NCBI GenBank assembly: GCA_030849835.1
Contig: JASAOC010002118.1
Location: forward strand, 1 to 64,000
DNA from: Herpetomonas samuelpessoai
Lineage: Eukaryota; Euglenozoa; Kinetoplastea; Trypanosomatida; Trypanosomatidae
Reading direction: 5' to 3'
DNA: 64,000 nt
Shown here: positions 38,384-47,951 of the stretch, one piece after another
How the letters are laid out: each line of letters starts with the position of its first letter
Numbering within the stretch: the stretch's first letter is position 1
The notes under the pieces: model-generated
Seen by the model: the letters and a program-made list of their open reading frames with translations, nothing else
The model's database searches: none
Told to the model about the DNA's origin: nothing
Translations under genes and position numbers: made by a program

Positions 38384-39200
38384 GGGTGGAACGAGAGTGC
38401 TGCGCGGGATGGCCACGCACTTGTCAGCCTAGTACGAGAAAAGACACAAAGAAAAGAGGATGCAACACAACGAATTGCAAAAGGCAATGCAACAGAAATC
38501 ACTTGATTTGCTCTGTGTGAGGGAGGACGAGAATCACCATAACGGAGAAGATCAGAGGGTATGTTCCCCGTCGCGAGAAAAGAGACAAGGCGAGAATAAA
38601 AGAGATAAAAGGAGAGAGAAAGAGAGAGGTTAGGTTAAACTTTCATGCAGAGACAGTGACAAGTCGGTAAACAGAAATGTCAATAGCTGGCCAAAAAAAG
38701 AGGCGTCATTTCATCCGCGGCAGGGCATTGAAGTGACGGAAGCTCACGTGACAGAAAATGTGACAGGGAGAACTACATCGGACCCCCCGCTCTTGTGACC
38801 AGAGTTTGAGTGCATCGCTTAACGAAGCCCAAAGGGTATGGTGTATTTGCCCTCGTTCTCACTACGGCCGCGCGTTGCTAGAAGACAAGAGAAGCATCGA
38901 GACTCAACCCGACAGGAAACTTCTACCTTGTGAGCAAGCAAACAACTACACGATTTATACTTGTTTTTGTTGTCAGTTGTTTATGTGGTATAAGATTCCA
39001 CCAGTCAAACGTATACCAAGAGCGTGGCCATAGCCTTCCGATCTGAACAACGGACACCTCCAACACGCAAGCTTCACGCACTCAAGAGATGAAGCGTCCG
39101 GTAACGCCGCCGGTCACACAAGAAAAAGGAAAGAGGATGATCATGAATGAGACGATCCGAGAAGGGCAAAGCAGCTGTGCTTCCCCCACCCCCCACCTCA
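38384..39200. other. Intergenic/UTR region
   Basis: Contains the SF3B4-like acceptor at its left end and otherwise mixed, AT-richer sequence with a purine run at about 38575-38630. No supportable gene. Confidence 0.5.
38429..38462 (-). promoter_or_regulatory. Predicted trans-splice acceptor of the SF3B4-like gene
   Basis: On the minus strand TCCTCTTTTCTTTGTGTCTT and TTCTCGTACTAG end in AG at 38429-38430, 46 nt before the ATG. It is among the best acceptor-like sites in the window and also supports the internal ATG rather than an upstream start. Confidence 0.55.
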
Positions 39201-39710
39201 TTACTGCTCGAGAAGCGCCACAGCCTCCTGCAGATCCTCTTCGTCAAAGCGTGCAAGCGAGGGCACCAGCACGAGTGCTTCCTCCAGCGAGTGGGGCGTC
39301 AGGGTGGCCAGTGCCACAACCTCAAAAGGGCGCAGACGCGCCTTGCGCTCCGGCCGACCAGCGCCGCTTGCATCCCCGTCTGCGGGCATAATAACGTTCC
39401 CCGCATCGTCGACCTCAAGGCCAGCGAGATGCGCATTGTTGCCCAAGCCTGCCCCATCCCCCCGGTCACCGAGCCCGCGCAGGCGCAGACGGAGATTGGC
39501 TAAATCCGCCACAATTTCCTCCGCGCTACTTGTTTCCTGCATCATGCTCACCTGCTGATAGGTCCCCTGAACAAGTGCGCTCGCCCCGCTGCGGGGGTCC
39601 AAGCCTTCGGAGCACCGCTGACGCAGCAGATCCGCGACCTCAGGCAGCGTTTGCGGGATTGCGCTGTTGAAGAGAACGCCCAGATCACCGTCGACGTAGC
39701 TTTCCTCCAT
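39201..39710 (-). CDS. RPB4: RPB4-like RNA polymerase subunit (RNA polymerase II subunit 4; Pol III C17 possible)
   Basis: 169 residues from ATG 39708-39710. The C-terminal part, about 121-169, reads ERKARLRPFEVVALATLTPH then SLEEALVLVPSLARFDEEDL. This matches the HRDC-like helical domain of Rpb4, whose family pattern is 'FE..QL..L.P...EEA..LIPSL..R..DEELQ'. Rpb4 pairs with Rpb7 to form the stalk of RNA polymerase II; the paralogous C17 pairs with C25 in Pol III. The spacing and the PSL..F element favour RPB4. The middle region (about 60-120) is Gly/Ala/Asp-rich and probably disordered. The reading frame is open further upstream but without ATG. The splice acceptor is not sharply defined. Confidence 0.72.
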   Translation of the reverse strand: MEESYVDGDLGVLFNSAIPQTLPEVADLLRQRCSEGLDPRSGASALVQGTYQQVSMMQETSSAEEIVADLANLRLRLRGLGDRGDGAGLGNNAHLAGLEVDDAGNVIMPADGDASGAGRPERKARLRPFEVVALATLTPHSLEEALVLVPSLARFDEEDLQEAVALLEQ

Positions 39711-40462
39711 GATGATGATACCTATTCCCCCGTTCGTAATATTTCTCTGTCTCCACAGAGAGGTTGGCTGGGCTTGCAATCGACGAACGCGTCTTTGCAA
39801 CGGTTCACCAAGGATAGGATCTAGTCAGTGCTAGATGGGTATGTGTGTGTATGGGTGTGTAGGCACTTTACTTTTTTCCTTTTCTATAGATGATGCAACG
39901 AAGCAGAGCAGAGGCAATAATAACAACAAACCGCGACACGGGTGTCGATGCCAGTAGAGGATAGAGTAAACAGAGAGAGAGAGAGAGAAGAGAGAGGAAC
40001 GAGGAGCTTGTTAGAGGGTGGAGAGACACTGACATGGTTTTGATGTTTGCGTTGCCTGTCATACGAAGTTGCCCTGTGTGCCGAGGGCACACGACACCAG
40101 ACGCCCCCCCCATCGGCTTGCAAGCCTCTGATAACATCTCTTGACGCGCACGCTGAGATGGCGACACAGTCACGTACCGCGTTCAGAGCGTCTGCCGAGG
40201 CAACATGAATGCAAGAAGTGATAGTCCCCACAAACTCAACCAAGTTTATCTGATTGGGAATATCTTTTCCTTTCTTTCTCGACACTTTTTTGCGAAGGAA
40301 AGGTGTGCTTCTTGCAACTGTGTTACATTACTTTTGGAGAGGGAGCTTCTAGAACGTGTGTACGAGACGGCCCGTCACGGCGTAGGATGCATTTTTCAAA
40401 AAATAAAAAAGAAAGGCAAAGGAAACAAAGCCAAACGATACCTCAGCTCCGTGTGTTGACGG
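39711..40462. other. Intergenic/UTR region
   Basis: No supportable gene. TG-type simple sequence near 39842-39862, an AG-repeat run near 39970-40000, and A-rich sequence near 40398-40435. Confidence 0.5.
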
Positions 40463-42337
40463 TCAGTTCAAATACCTCCCTGCAGGCCGTACGGCAGGCC
40501 CTGTCGGTGGTGGCACCGACGGAATCTCCAGCCGCGAGCCTACAATCATCAAATCAGGTTCACTGCTTCTCCGGCCTGCCGCGCTACCCGCTCGAGAACG
40601 ATCCCGACGGCTGCGCAACTGTGGCAGCACTGGCTGCTGCTGTGGTTGCACGTGGCGCTGGGTAGACGTCCGTGTGGTGAGCACGTCAGACTGCGCAGCC
40701 GCTGAGATGGGACGACTGGAACGTTGGGCTGGCATCTGTGCATACTGCTGCCGCTGGGTATCGTACATGTACCGTGGGGCCGCAAGAACGCCTGTGGAGG
40801 AATGGTTGGACAGCTGACGCACCCGTGTCTGGCGGGCCGCAAGCAGCACACGCAAGTCCGCATCGTCCTGCTGCTGCAGCTGCGCCTGCTGCTGGGACTC
40901 GCCGAGCTGCGCCATCACCTCCTCGAAGCGTGCAGGGCGTGAAATGGGGCGGCGGCTGCCGTGCGTCTGCACCGAGTGCACAAGCTGTGCCGGCGGAGGC
41001 GGTGGTGCTGATGTCTTCCCTTCGACCAACGACTCACCACAGCCACCGGCCGTATCTCCGGTAACACTGCTCGCCGCACTGGAAGCGCGAGCGTAGAGCT
41101 TCTCCATGTAGCGATCAATGAACGCCGTGCGGCGAGCCGGTGGCTGGGTGGGACCCGGTGCCGCGTCCGCATGCCCCTCCGCGCTGTGGCGCCGCTGTTG
41201 CAGCGCCGCCGCAACGCTGCGGGGGAAGCGGCCTGCGAGCGGGGTGGGGGGAGCTCCAGTGCCTGGGCGCGGGGCTAAGTACGGTGCCGCGGCACCTCCT
41301 TCGCCTGGTACGGCAGCGGATACCGGGCGGCTTGCGCGTGGCCGAGGGCGGCCCGGCATCAGCGCCACATAGGGCGGTCCCTGTGGTCGCACCGTGGCAT
41401 CGTCCGTTGCACGCGAGGGCTTCTCTGTTTGTGTTCCCTCTGTCACCGCAAGCACTTCGATGCCGCTCTGCGATGACCGCCGCTGGCCTGTCGCTGCCGT
41501 TGCGTGCACGGGCACAGGTGCAGGCTCTGGCTGGCTCTGGCGTCGGTGCAAGGGTGTGGGAACCTCTGAGGAAAGGTCAGCCGGTGTGAGGCGGTCGAGT
41601 GGCCGGAGCGCCGCAGCAGGGGTGACCCTCTCTTCCTTTCTCTCTGCTCCTTGGGCTGTGGCAGCAGGGGTAGGGGCGGGCACCGGTGCAGAGACAGGCG
41701 GCGGGAGGGGAGGGGGAGCCACCACGACGGTGTGGGTGACGCCCCAGTCCTTCGCCCCAGGCACAATGGGAAGGGGAATGGCGAAGGGCATAGGTGCCGG
41801 GCTGGCCGCTTCCTCTATTGGTGCCTGAGGATAGGAAGGCGCAGGGTCCACGGGGCCAGTCACGGGCAGCGGTGCAGGGACATCGTGCACCCTCTGCCCG
41901 TCCTTGCCGCCCTTGTCTTCCTCTGCCGCCAGCGCCTGGGCCAGCATGGTGAGGGTTGGAAAAGAAGCCGAGTCAATGCCTTCCGGTCCGCACACCTGCA
42001 GGGACACAAGGAAGTCCAGCATCGAGCGGATCGGGGTTTCCTGTGCGTGCTCTGGCCGATTCTCTTGAAGGATGGTAGTTGTGGCTGACAGGCGCGAGTT
42101 GACAGAGGTGGTGATTGCCGCTGCGTCCATTGGCGGCTTCGAGGCGTCGCTTTCGCCAGCGGAAAGAGGCACCACAGGCTTCGGTCCTGGGGATGCCTCT
42201 GGCACTGTGGGGTTCTTCTTTTCCGGAACGAGATCTTCTTGGGCAAGCATTTCCTCTAACTTGACCAACGTTGGCAAATCCGCTGACTCAGCTCCTCCGC
42301 GGGTGATGAGGAAGTTTAGCATGCTGCCGCCGCTCAT
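40463..42337 (-). CDS. Pro/Ala/Ser-rich protein with a duplicated N-terminal motif, unknown function
   Basis: 624 residues. Two related ~35-residue segments are visible. Residues 4-35 carry SMLNFLI, then LPTLVKLEEMLAQED. Residues 104-141 carry SMLDFLV, then FPTLTMLAQALAAEED. The rest is low complexity: Pro/Ala-rich runs (about 180-260), Arg/Ser/Pro segments, a Gln-rich stretch near 485-500 (QQQAQLQQQDD) and several RPISRPA/RPISAAA/RPVSAAV-like repeats. It is probably largely disordered. I recognise no family. RPxS/RPIS repeats and scattered basic clusters could be 14-3-3, kinase or microtubule contact sites, but this is inference. The ATG is the first of the frame. High GC at third positions fits the neighbouring coding genes. 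Confidence 0.78.
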   Translation of the reverse strand: MSGGSMLNFLITRGGAESADLPTLVKLEEMLAQEDLVPEKKNPTVPEASPGPKPVVPLSAGESDASKPPMDAAAITTSVNSRLSATTTILQENRPEHAQETPIRSMLDFLVSLQVCGPEGIDSASFPTLTMLAQALAAEEDKGGKDGQRVHDVPAPLPVTGPVDPAPSYPQAPIEEAASPAPMPFAIPLPIVPGAKDWGVTHTVVVAPPPLPPPVSAPVPAPTPAATAQGAERKEERVTPAAALRPLDRLTPADLSSEVPTPLHRRQSQPEPAPVPVHATAATGQRRSSQSGIEVLAVTEGTQTEKPSRATDDATVRPQGPPYVALMPGRPRPRASRPVSAAVPGEGGAAAPYLAPRPGTGAPPTPLAGRFPRSVAAALQQRRHSAEGHADAAPGPTQPPARRTAFIDRYMEKLYARASSAASSVTGDTAGGCGESLVEGKTSAPPPPPAQLVHSVQTHGSRRPISRPARFEEVMAQLGESQQQAQLQQQDDADLRVLLAARQTRVRQLSNHSSTGVLAAPRYMYDTQRQQYAQMPAQRSSRPISAAAQSDVLTTRTSTQRHVQPQQQPVLPQLRSRRDRSRAGSAAGRRSSEPDLMIVGSRLEIPSVPPPTGPAVRPAGRYLN

Positions 42338-43818
42338 CGGGAAACCTTACGGTGCGCAACAGAAGGGATTTTTCCGATTAGAGAGGTGATGCTCCAGCAA
42401 CAACAACAAAAACGGGCAGCGTTGATACAGATAAGGTAGCAAGAATACCTTACAACAAAACGTTGCTCGTGAAGAAGAGTCCAAGAAATATACAAACGAT
42501 ACCGAGAACGCCCTTCTATCTATCGATACTCTATTGTTACGGTGATGTTTACGTTTTGAAAAGTACAGTGTGGGTGTATGCTGCGACCAACAACAGATAT
42601 TCTAATTTTCCTGACGTACCGCCGCGCCAACTCCTCTTCTTTTTCTTTTTTCCTCTTCTCTCCAAGTCGGGGAGAAACAAGTAGCCAATAGGAAACGCAC
42701 GGCACCTTCTGCCTCTGGGGCCCCCTGCGTGCTTCTCTTAGTGTGCGGACGGATCTATCCCGGTTAGCGACGGCAGTGCTTCTGCCGATACGACTAGGTA
42801 TTTCTTCTAACGAAAGGAGTACAGAAAAAAAGGGGTGAAGCAATTTCTAGGTTTGATACAGAACCTTCCCTCTCGGGCATCGTCCGTGTTGTCGAGGCCA
42901 ACGTACATCAAAGGCGCGTGTGTGAAAACTTGGCGGTACCCCTCCGAGGCACCGTATTTTTTGTTTTTGTTTTCTTTCTTTGTAGTGCCACGTTTTCTTC
43001 ATTCGTGAGACACTAAAGAGGTTTCACCTGCACAGCGCACATGCCTCGTCTGCCATTGGAACCTGGACGCCCCTTTGTGGTTTGACGTTAACGCCTACAC
43101 CACGGCAAGCAGCCCGCAACGCCACGTGCGCACGTGGCGTTGCACGACGTTCCCTGTCATGTTATCCTTCCAGAATGTTCACCTCAGGCGCTTTCTGCGT
43201 CCATGATTCGTCCTCTTCTTTTCTTTAACTCTTTTCTCTTTACAAAAAAAAAAAAAGCAACACAGTGAAATCGTGGGTGAGCGCAGGCGCAGGGGCGCCA
43301 CATCTGAAACAACGCAAATAGGGAACCCAAGCGCAAATCACCTCCAAGTGTGCGAACGTCGCGCAGTGACAATGAGAAGGAGCAACACCGCACCGCGTAC
43401 CTCGGCGAAGACGGACGAATGGAAAGGGAGAAGAAGAGAGAGAGAAGAGAAAGAGGAGAGAGAGGAGAGAGCGCATCGGCACGAAAACATGTCCTTCTTT
43501 GTTTCGTCTCTCTATCTCTATCTCTCTATCTATCCATCTCTTGGCATTTCTGTTGTGAACGTTTCACTGAGGTGCCGCGGTGACAGCTGCCCGTATGCGT
43601 GGGGGAGAGACAGAGGGGGAGCGGGGAGACCCACGCAAGTGGGAAAGGTGGCGTAAGAGAGAACTCTTTTTTTTTTTTTGGCGGTGGGTTGAAGAGCTCT
43701 TGGCCACCAGCCAACAAACACACGGGCACCCAAGGCCATCACGGAGGGGATTTAGACTCTTGCGGGAATAGAACTCCTCGTCGTCCTACTTCAGTACTCC
43801 ATCCGATATCTCCCCATC
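42338..43818. other. Intergenic/UTR region, 1.5 kb, with a 28-bp palindrome
   Basis: No supportable gene. The palindrome at 43116-43143 is listed separately. Plus-strand pyrimidine runs occur at about 42635-42662 and 42958-42985; A-rich runs at about 43242-43257 lie on the opposite side. An AG-rich purine run lies at about 43420-43470, followed by TCTATC-type simple sequence to about 43535. Confidence 0.5.
43116..43143. repeat. 28-bp perfect palindrome
   Basis: The half-site GCAACGCCACGTGC is followed without spacer by its exact reverse complement, so the whole 28 bases read identically on both strands. It lies in a gap within the presumed 3' UTR of the CCCH gene (or the 5' side of the Pro-rich gene) and contains two CACGTG cores flanking a central GC pair. 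In RNA it would form a very stable hairpin. Confidence 0.95.
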
Positions 43819-44207
43819 CTACTCCTCCCCTGTGAGCAGTGACATGAGCTGCTGAATCGCGGAGTCGACCGTAGGCCCGTTCGTGGCACCTGCAGGGGAC
43901 GGCTGCGTCGGCACGGGTTGGTGTTGTGGATGCTGAGACGAGGCCATACCATAGAACGGGTACGGCATGGGCTGCATGAGCGGCGACGGCTGCTGCTGCT
44001 GGACGGGTGCGGAAGAGAACGTGGGGATGGGCTTCCCGTTGGAACCGCTGAGGTAGCCCCCGGTGCTGAAGCCACCGCCGCTTGGCATGGCGCCTGTGTT
44101 GCCATTGATGCTGGGAGGAGCATCGACACTGGGATTCGTCACACCGCCGCGGAGATGCATGACGCCGGTCGAGAAGTTGAGTGGAGGGGACGGTGGTAGG
44201 TACGCTG

Positions 44208-44239
<32 letters not shown>

Positions 44240-46032
44240 AACGAAGCCGTCATAAATCTACTGCTCGTTGTCGGTGCCTCGTACTGATTTCGATTCATCG
44301 CCAGCATCTCCCCAAAAAGACCGCCTGTCGTGATGGGAGAGAAACGGTGCGTGTCGTTGGAGGCGTCCTGCAACCCGTTGCCGTGCGTGCTGGTACCGCC
44401 GCCCGGGTGGTGCCCGCCGGCAAACCCAACGAACCCATTCTGCATCCCCGTGCCTGTCCCCAGCGTGTGGGTACCCGCAGTATGTGAGGGATGCGTAGAG
44501 GGAGTGTCTCTCGTTGCCGCTGCCGGGACACGTGGAGTGGGGAGCTGATCTAGCAGGTAGCGCACGAGTAGCTCCTCTTGCAGCATATCACTATCATTGT
44601 CCGCCGCCGTGTCTGCGTTATCTTGCGTGGGATGCGTGCTGGAGTGCTGCTTACCGTCTGCTCCCACAGTCTGTGGCGACAGTGCTGAGGGCGGCGTACC
44701 TGGTGCTTGCGCAACGCGTCTTGGGGCAGGGGCGCCATTCGGATTTGTGGACCACGGCAGGTTCCCCGAGTTGCTCGTCAGCCCCTTGTTGCCGTCGCCG
44801 CCCAGCAGGCCACTACCAGCCCCAAAGGGGTTCACGCTGAACGCTGCTGCAGAGGCAGCAGGGGTGCTGTGGGGATCGGTACTGAAGGACGGCAGACGCT
44901 CCTCTCGGCTCTGCGCCATCGTTTGACGTGGCGCGCCGTCGCGTTGGGCGGTTCGTTGCGCCGTCGCAGGCCCCTCACGACTCGGCGGAGAGATTGGCTG
45001 GCGAAGGATCCACGGCACCGCGTTCGCTTCCGGAGTGGTGGCAACAGGAGCGGAACGTGCCTCACCCGATGGGGCCGGCGCCACTGCCGAGGTCGACTGA
45101 TCGTCAGCGGCTGTCAGCTGCGCAAGGAGATCCTTAACACCATTGTCCGCCTCTCCCGCATCCCCTTTCCTCTGCGTGGTGTGGCTCTGCGGTGCAGAGG
45201 AGGACCCCACAGACGGGGAACGGCCGCCGCTGGGGCTGGTGGCCGCCGTCGTGTGCGGTTGACTAGGTTGGCCCGCGCTACTGGTCGGGGCTGTGGCGGC
45301 TGCCACCACCGCCTTCTTGCTTATTCCACGCGTGCTGTGCTGCTTCTCTACGGCGGCCATGGCGGTCTGCAGATCAACAAAGCCGGCGCTGACCGCTGCC
45401 CCTTCCATTCCTGCGCGCTGGCTCGAGCCCCACTGCGCTTTCAAGGGAAGACTACCACCGCCCGTCACGAGTCGCTTGCCCGACGCACCGTTCGTGCTTG
45501 CGCCGTTGTTCGGTGGGGTAGCAGCCACACGTGCGAGCCACGAACGCGACGGGGTGACACTAGTCGCTGGTGTCGTGCTTGCCGTGCTACCGGAAGGAGC
45601 GCCGGTCAGTGCCTGGGGTGGCGACGGCGCCTGTTGGGGTGCCGCGGCTGCTACGCTCGGGAGCACGTTTTGGCTTGCGTGCGCCGAGGCCGCTCCGCTG
45701 TTGCTACCGCCGCCGCCCACACACCCCACATTTCCCTCGCCCATCGCCGCGTTGAAGAAGCCACTGACGTGCGCGAATGTGCACGCTGCAAAGTTGTGGC
45801 AGCTACCCTGTCGCCAGTTGTGGCACAGCTTCATGGTGGCGTCGAGCTTGCCGTCGCGGCGCAGGGCAAAGGCCGCCTCGCTGCCCTGCGTGGGGCTCAG
45901 CTCCTCCTCTGTGACATGCACGACACTCGACGGACCAATCTGGACGGCAATGTGGTCCGCGACGCTGCTAGCCTGCAGGAACTGCTTGGTGACATTCACA
46001 CCCTTGTTCCGCGGCTTGCTCTTGCCACCCAT
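43819..46032 (-). CDS. CCCH zinc-finger protein with polyQ tract, putative RNA-binding regulator
   Basis: 737 residues. A single CCCH finger lies at residues 70-88: C70-x7-C78-x5-C84-x3-H88 (LCHNWRQGSCHNFAACTFAH). Upstream is a short conserved-looking N-terminus (MGGKSKPRNKGVNVTKQFL). The rest (from about 100) is Ser/Thr/Pro/Ala/Gly-rich, with a glutamine tract of about ten residues encoded at 44209-44238 (CAG repeat) and many Asn/Gln-rich segments, ending IQQLMSLLTGEE. CCCH proteins of kinetoplastids are major post-transcriptional regulators that bind mRNA, often 3' UTR elements. Binding to RNA is expected; target and direction of effect are unknown. The last 12 residues could be a short interaction helix. 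The start is the first ATG, 3 codons after an acceptor-like AG-rich leader. Confidence 0.83.
44209..44238 (-). repeat. CAG/CAA trinucleotide repeat coding for ~10 glutamines
   Basis: Nine CAG codons plus one CAA in frame in the CCCH gene. Length polymorphism between strains is likely. Confidence 0.85.
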
Positions 46033-47951
46033 CTTTGGTGTGAGCAGAAGGCACTAACGCTGAATTGAAGAAAAAAAAAGGAGTTTGAAAAGAGAAAGTG
46101 TGAACACACACTCACAGCCACACACGCCAGGTCACTTTCCCCGTGGCTTTAATTTGTTTTGTTCTTCTCGCCACCCAAAGATGCTGCGGTCACACACGTG
46201 CCTACGCGTAGCTGAGGTAGGGAAAGGGATACTTCAGATGCGAACAGCAATCGACTTTTCAGACGACCTGCGAAGGAGTGGCGAAGCGTGGTTGAAGGTG
46301 CTCCCTCTCTCGGTGAGCTCCCCCTCACAGGTTCCGCGTGCAGATGTTGCTGTGCTGACCGGCTTCTATGGTGGAGAGGCCAAAAAAAAAAAAAAAAAAA
46401 TTCTGACGGGTTCGGCAAGAGAGCAACGGGTGCCTTTGGGCAACGGCTGGTTGCTACACAAAGCGGCCACCACAACAACAACAATGCTGACGGTGAGAAA
46501 GGCAAAAAAAAAAAAAAAACGACAGTAAACAGAGGAAAAGAGGTGAGAGCTTTGCGTGACAAATTTCTTGTAAAGTAAATGAGGTGTATGCTAAAGAAGG
46601 GGACTTGGCGGTGAGGAGGCTGCTTTCTCACGCGCTGACGTGAGTTCCCAAAGAGGAAATTGCGATGGCCTTTGGTATGTATTTATTTTTTTGAAGGACT
46701 TCTCCCTTTTTTCCTCTTGTCTTCCAGAATCTTTTCTAACAGCTTAAGCAGTATTTTATATATATAAATAAAGAATCGGAAACGCACGAAATCTGTTGAC
46801 GTAGACACTGAACTACACGATGGAACGGGGTACCGAAGGAGCGAAGGGTACCCTCGGGACAGCAAGAAGAAAAGGTTGGGTTCCCCTGTGAGAGCTGCTT
46901 CTTCTTCTTTTTTTTTTTCCGGAACCTACGACGATGGTTTCACGCACGACATCCATGAAGACGCAAGTAAAGTCAAAAATGTTGTTGAGAGGGCGGTTGG
47001 AACGGAGACGGGAAAGGACAAAGAAGAAACATGCGGTGACGTGGTTGCGTGGCTTGCCTATTCAATGTGCTGTGGTGTGAACACCACCCACGAAAGACAG
47101 GCGCTGCTCAGCTTCTGGGTGTACAGGAGGACGTCAGCCCCCCCCCCCCGCTACCCCTCACTTCAGCGCCGGGGACGAGTTCATGAAAGGGCGGTAGACC
47201 TCTTCGTTCGAACTCCTTGTGTGGGAGAGAGACGCTCCGATCCCCTGTGTAAAGCGCGCCTTGGCCATCATCGTTGGCTTCCATTAGGTGCGTCGGTGAC
47301 GAGGACGCTAGTACACACCATCCCCCACCGAGACAACATGTCTTTCTTTCCTTGCCGCACAGGCCTCGCTTCATGTCAGTGACAATTTCTTTTCTTTGTT
47401 CTTCTTCTTGCCCTCTTGGCAGCCCACCGCCTTTGTGTCGTTGGTTTGGATTTGGTTTTATGACGTGAGTTCGGAGACAGACATATGTGTGAGAGAGAGA
47501 AGGAAAAGAACTACGTGTGGCACAACTCACGCGCAGCTCCGCAGAGAAGGAAACAACGAGAGCAACCGAATGGGCCATCCACAAGTGCCCCACCGCCAAG
47601 CATCCATGACATCAAACACCAACGAGGCAGCGAGAAGACGCTCGTAGCGTCGCGAGTGCGCTGTGACAACGCCAATACACACATAGGATATCCCCCCACA
47701 TCTGTGCATGTGGGCTGGGGCCAGATGATGAAACGTACACAACAAAAAAACACAAACCAGCAGCGTCACCCTCACATTCAGAAGAAAGAGGCTCAACCTT
47801 CCTGTCCGCCCTCTCTTTCCGCGGACGCAGCGGGGCAGCACCTTCTGGCGGTGGCTTCGTGCCTGGTACGATTGACTTCAGGTAAATGTCGGACATTCTT
47901 CTTTTCTTTCCTCATTTCTTCTGTTGTTGTTGTTTTTTTCTATTGCTTCCA
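46033..47951. other. Intergenic/UTR region, 1.9 kb
   Basis: No supportable gene. Long A runs at about 46382-46399 and 46504-46518 are sense-strand T runs suited to splice tracts. A C12 run (G12 sense) lies at 47138-47149. AT-rich sequence with ATATATATAA lies near 46758. Confidence 0.5.
47138..47149. repeat. Homopolymer C12 (G12 in the predicted mRNA)
   Basis: Twelve C on the plus strand, about 800 nt past the stop of the PPR gene in its likely 3' UTR or the following gap. Confidence 0.75.

Noticed and set aside
44707-46068. 453-codon plus-strand frame opposite the CCCH gene
   Set aside because: Shadow of the low-complexity Ser/Pro/Ala region; the opposite strand carries the zinc finger and a proper start.
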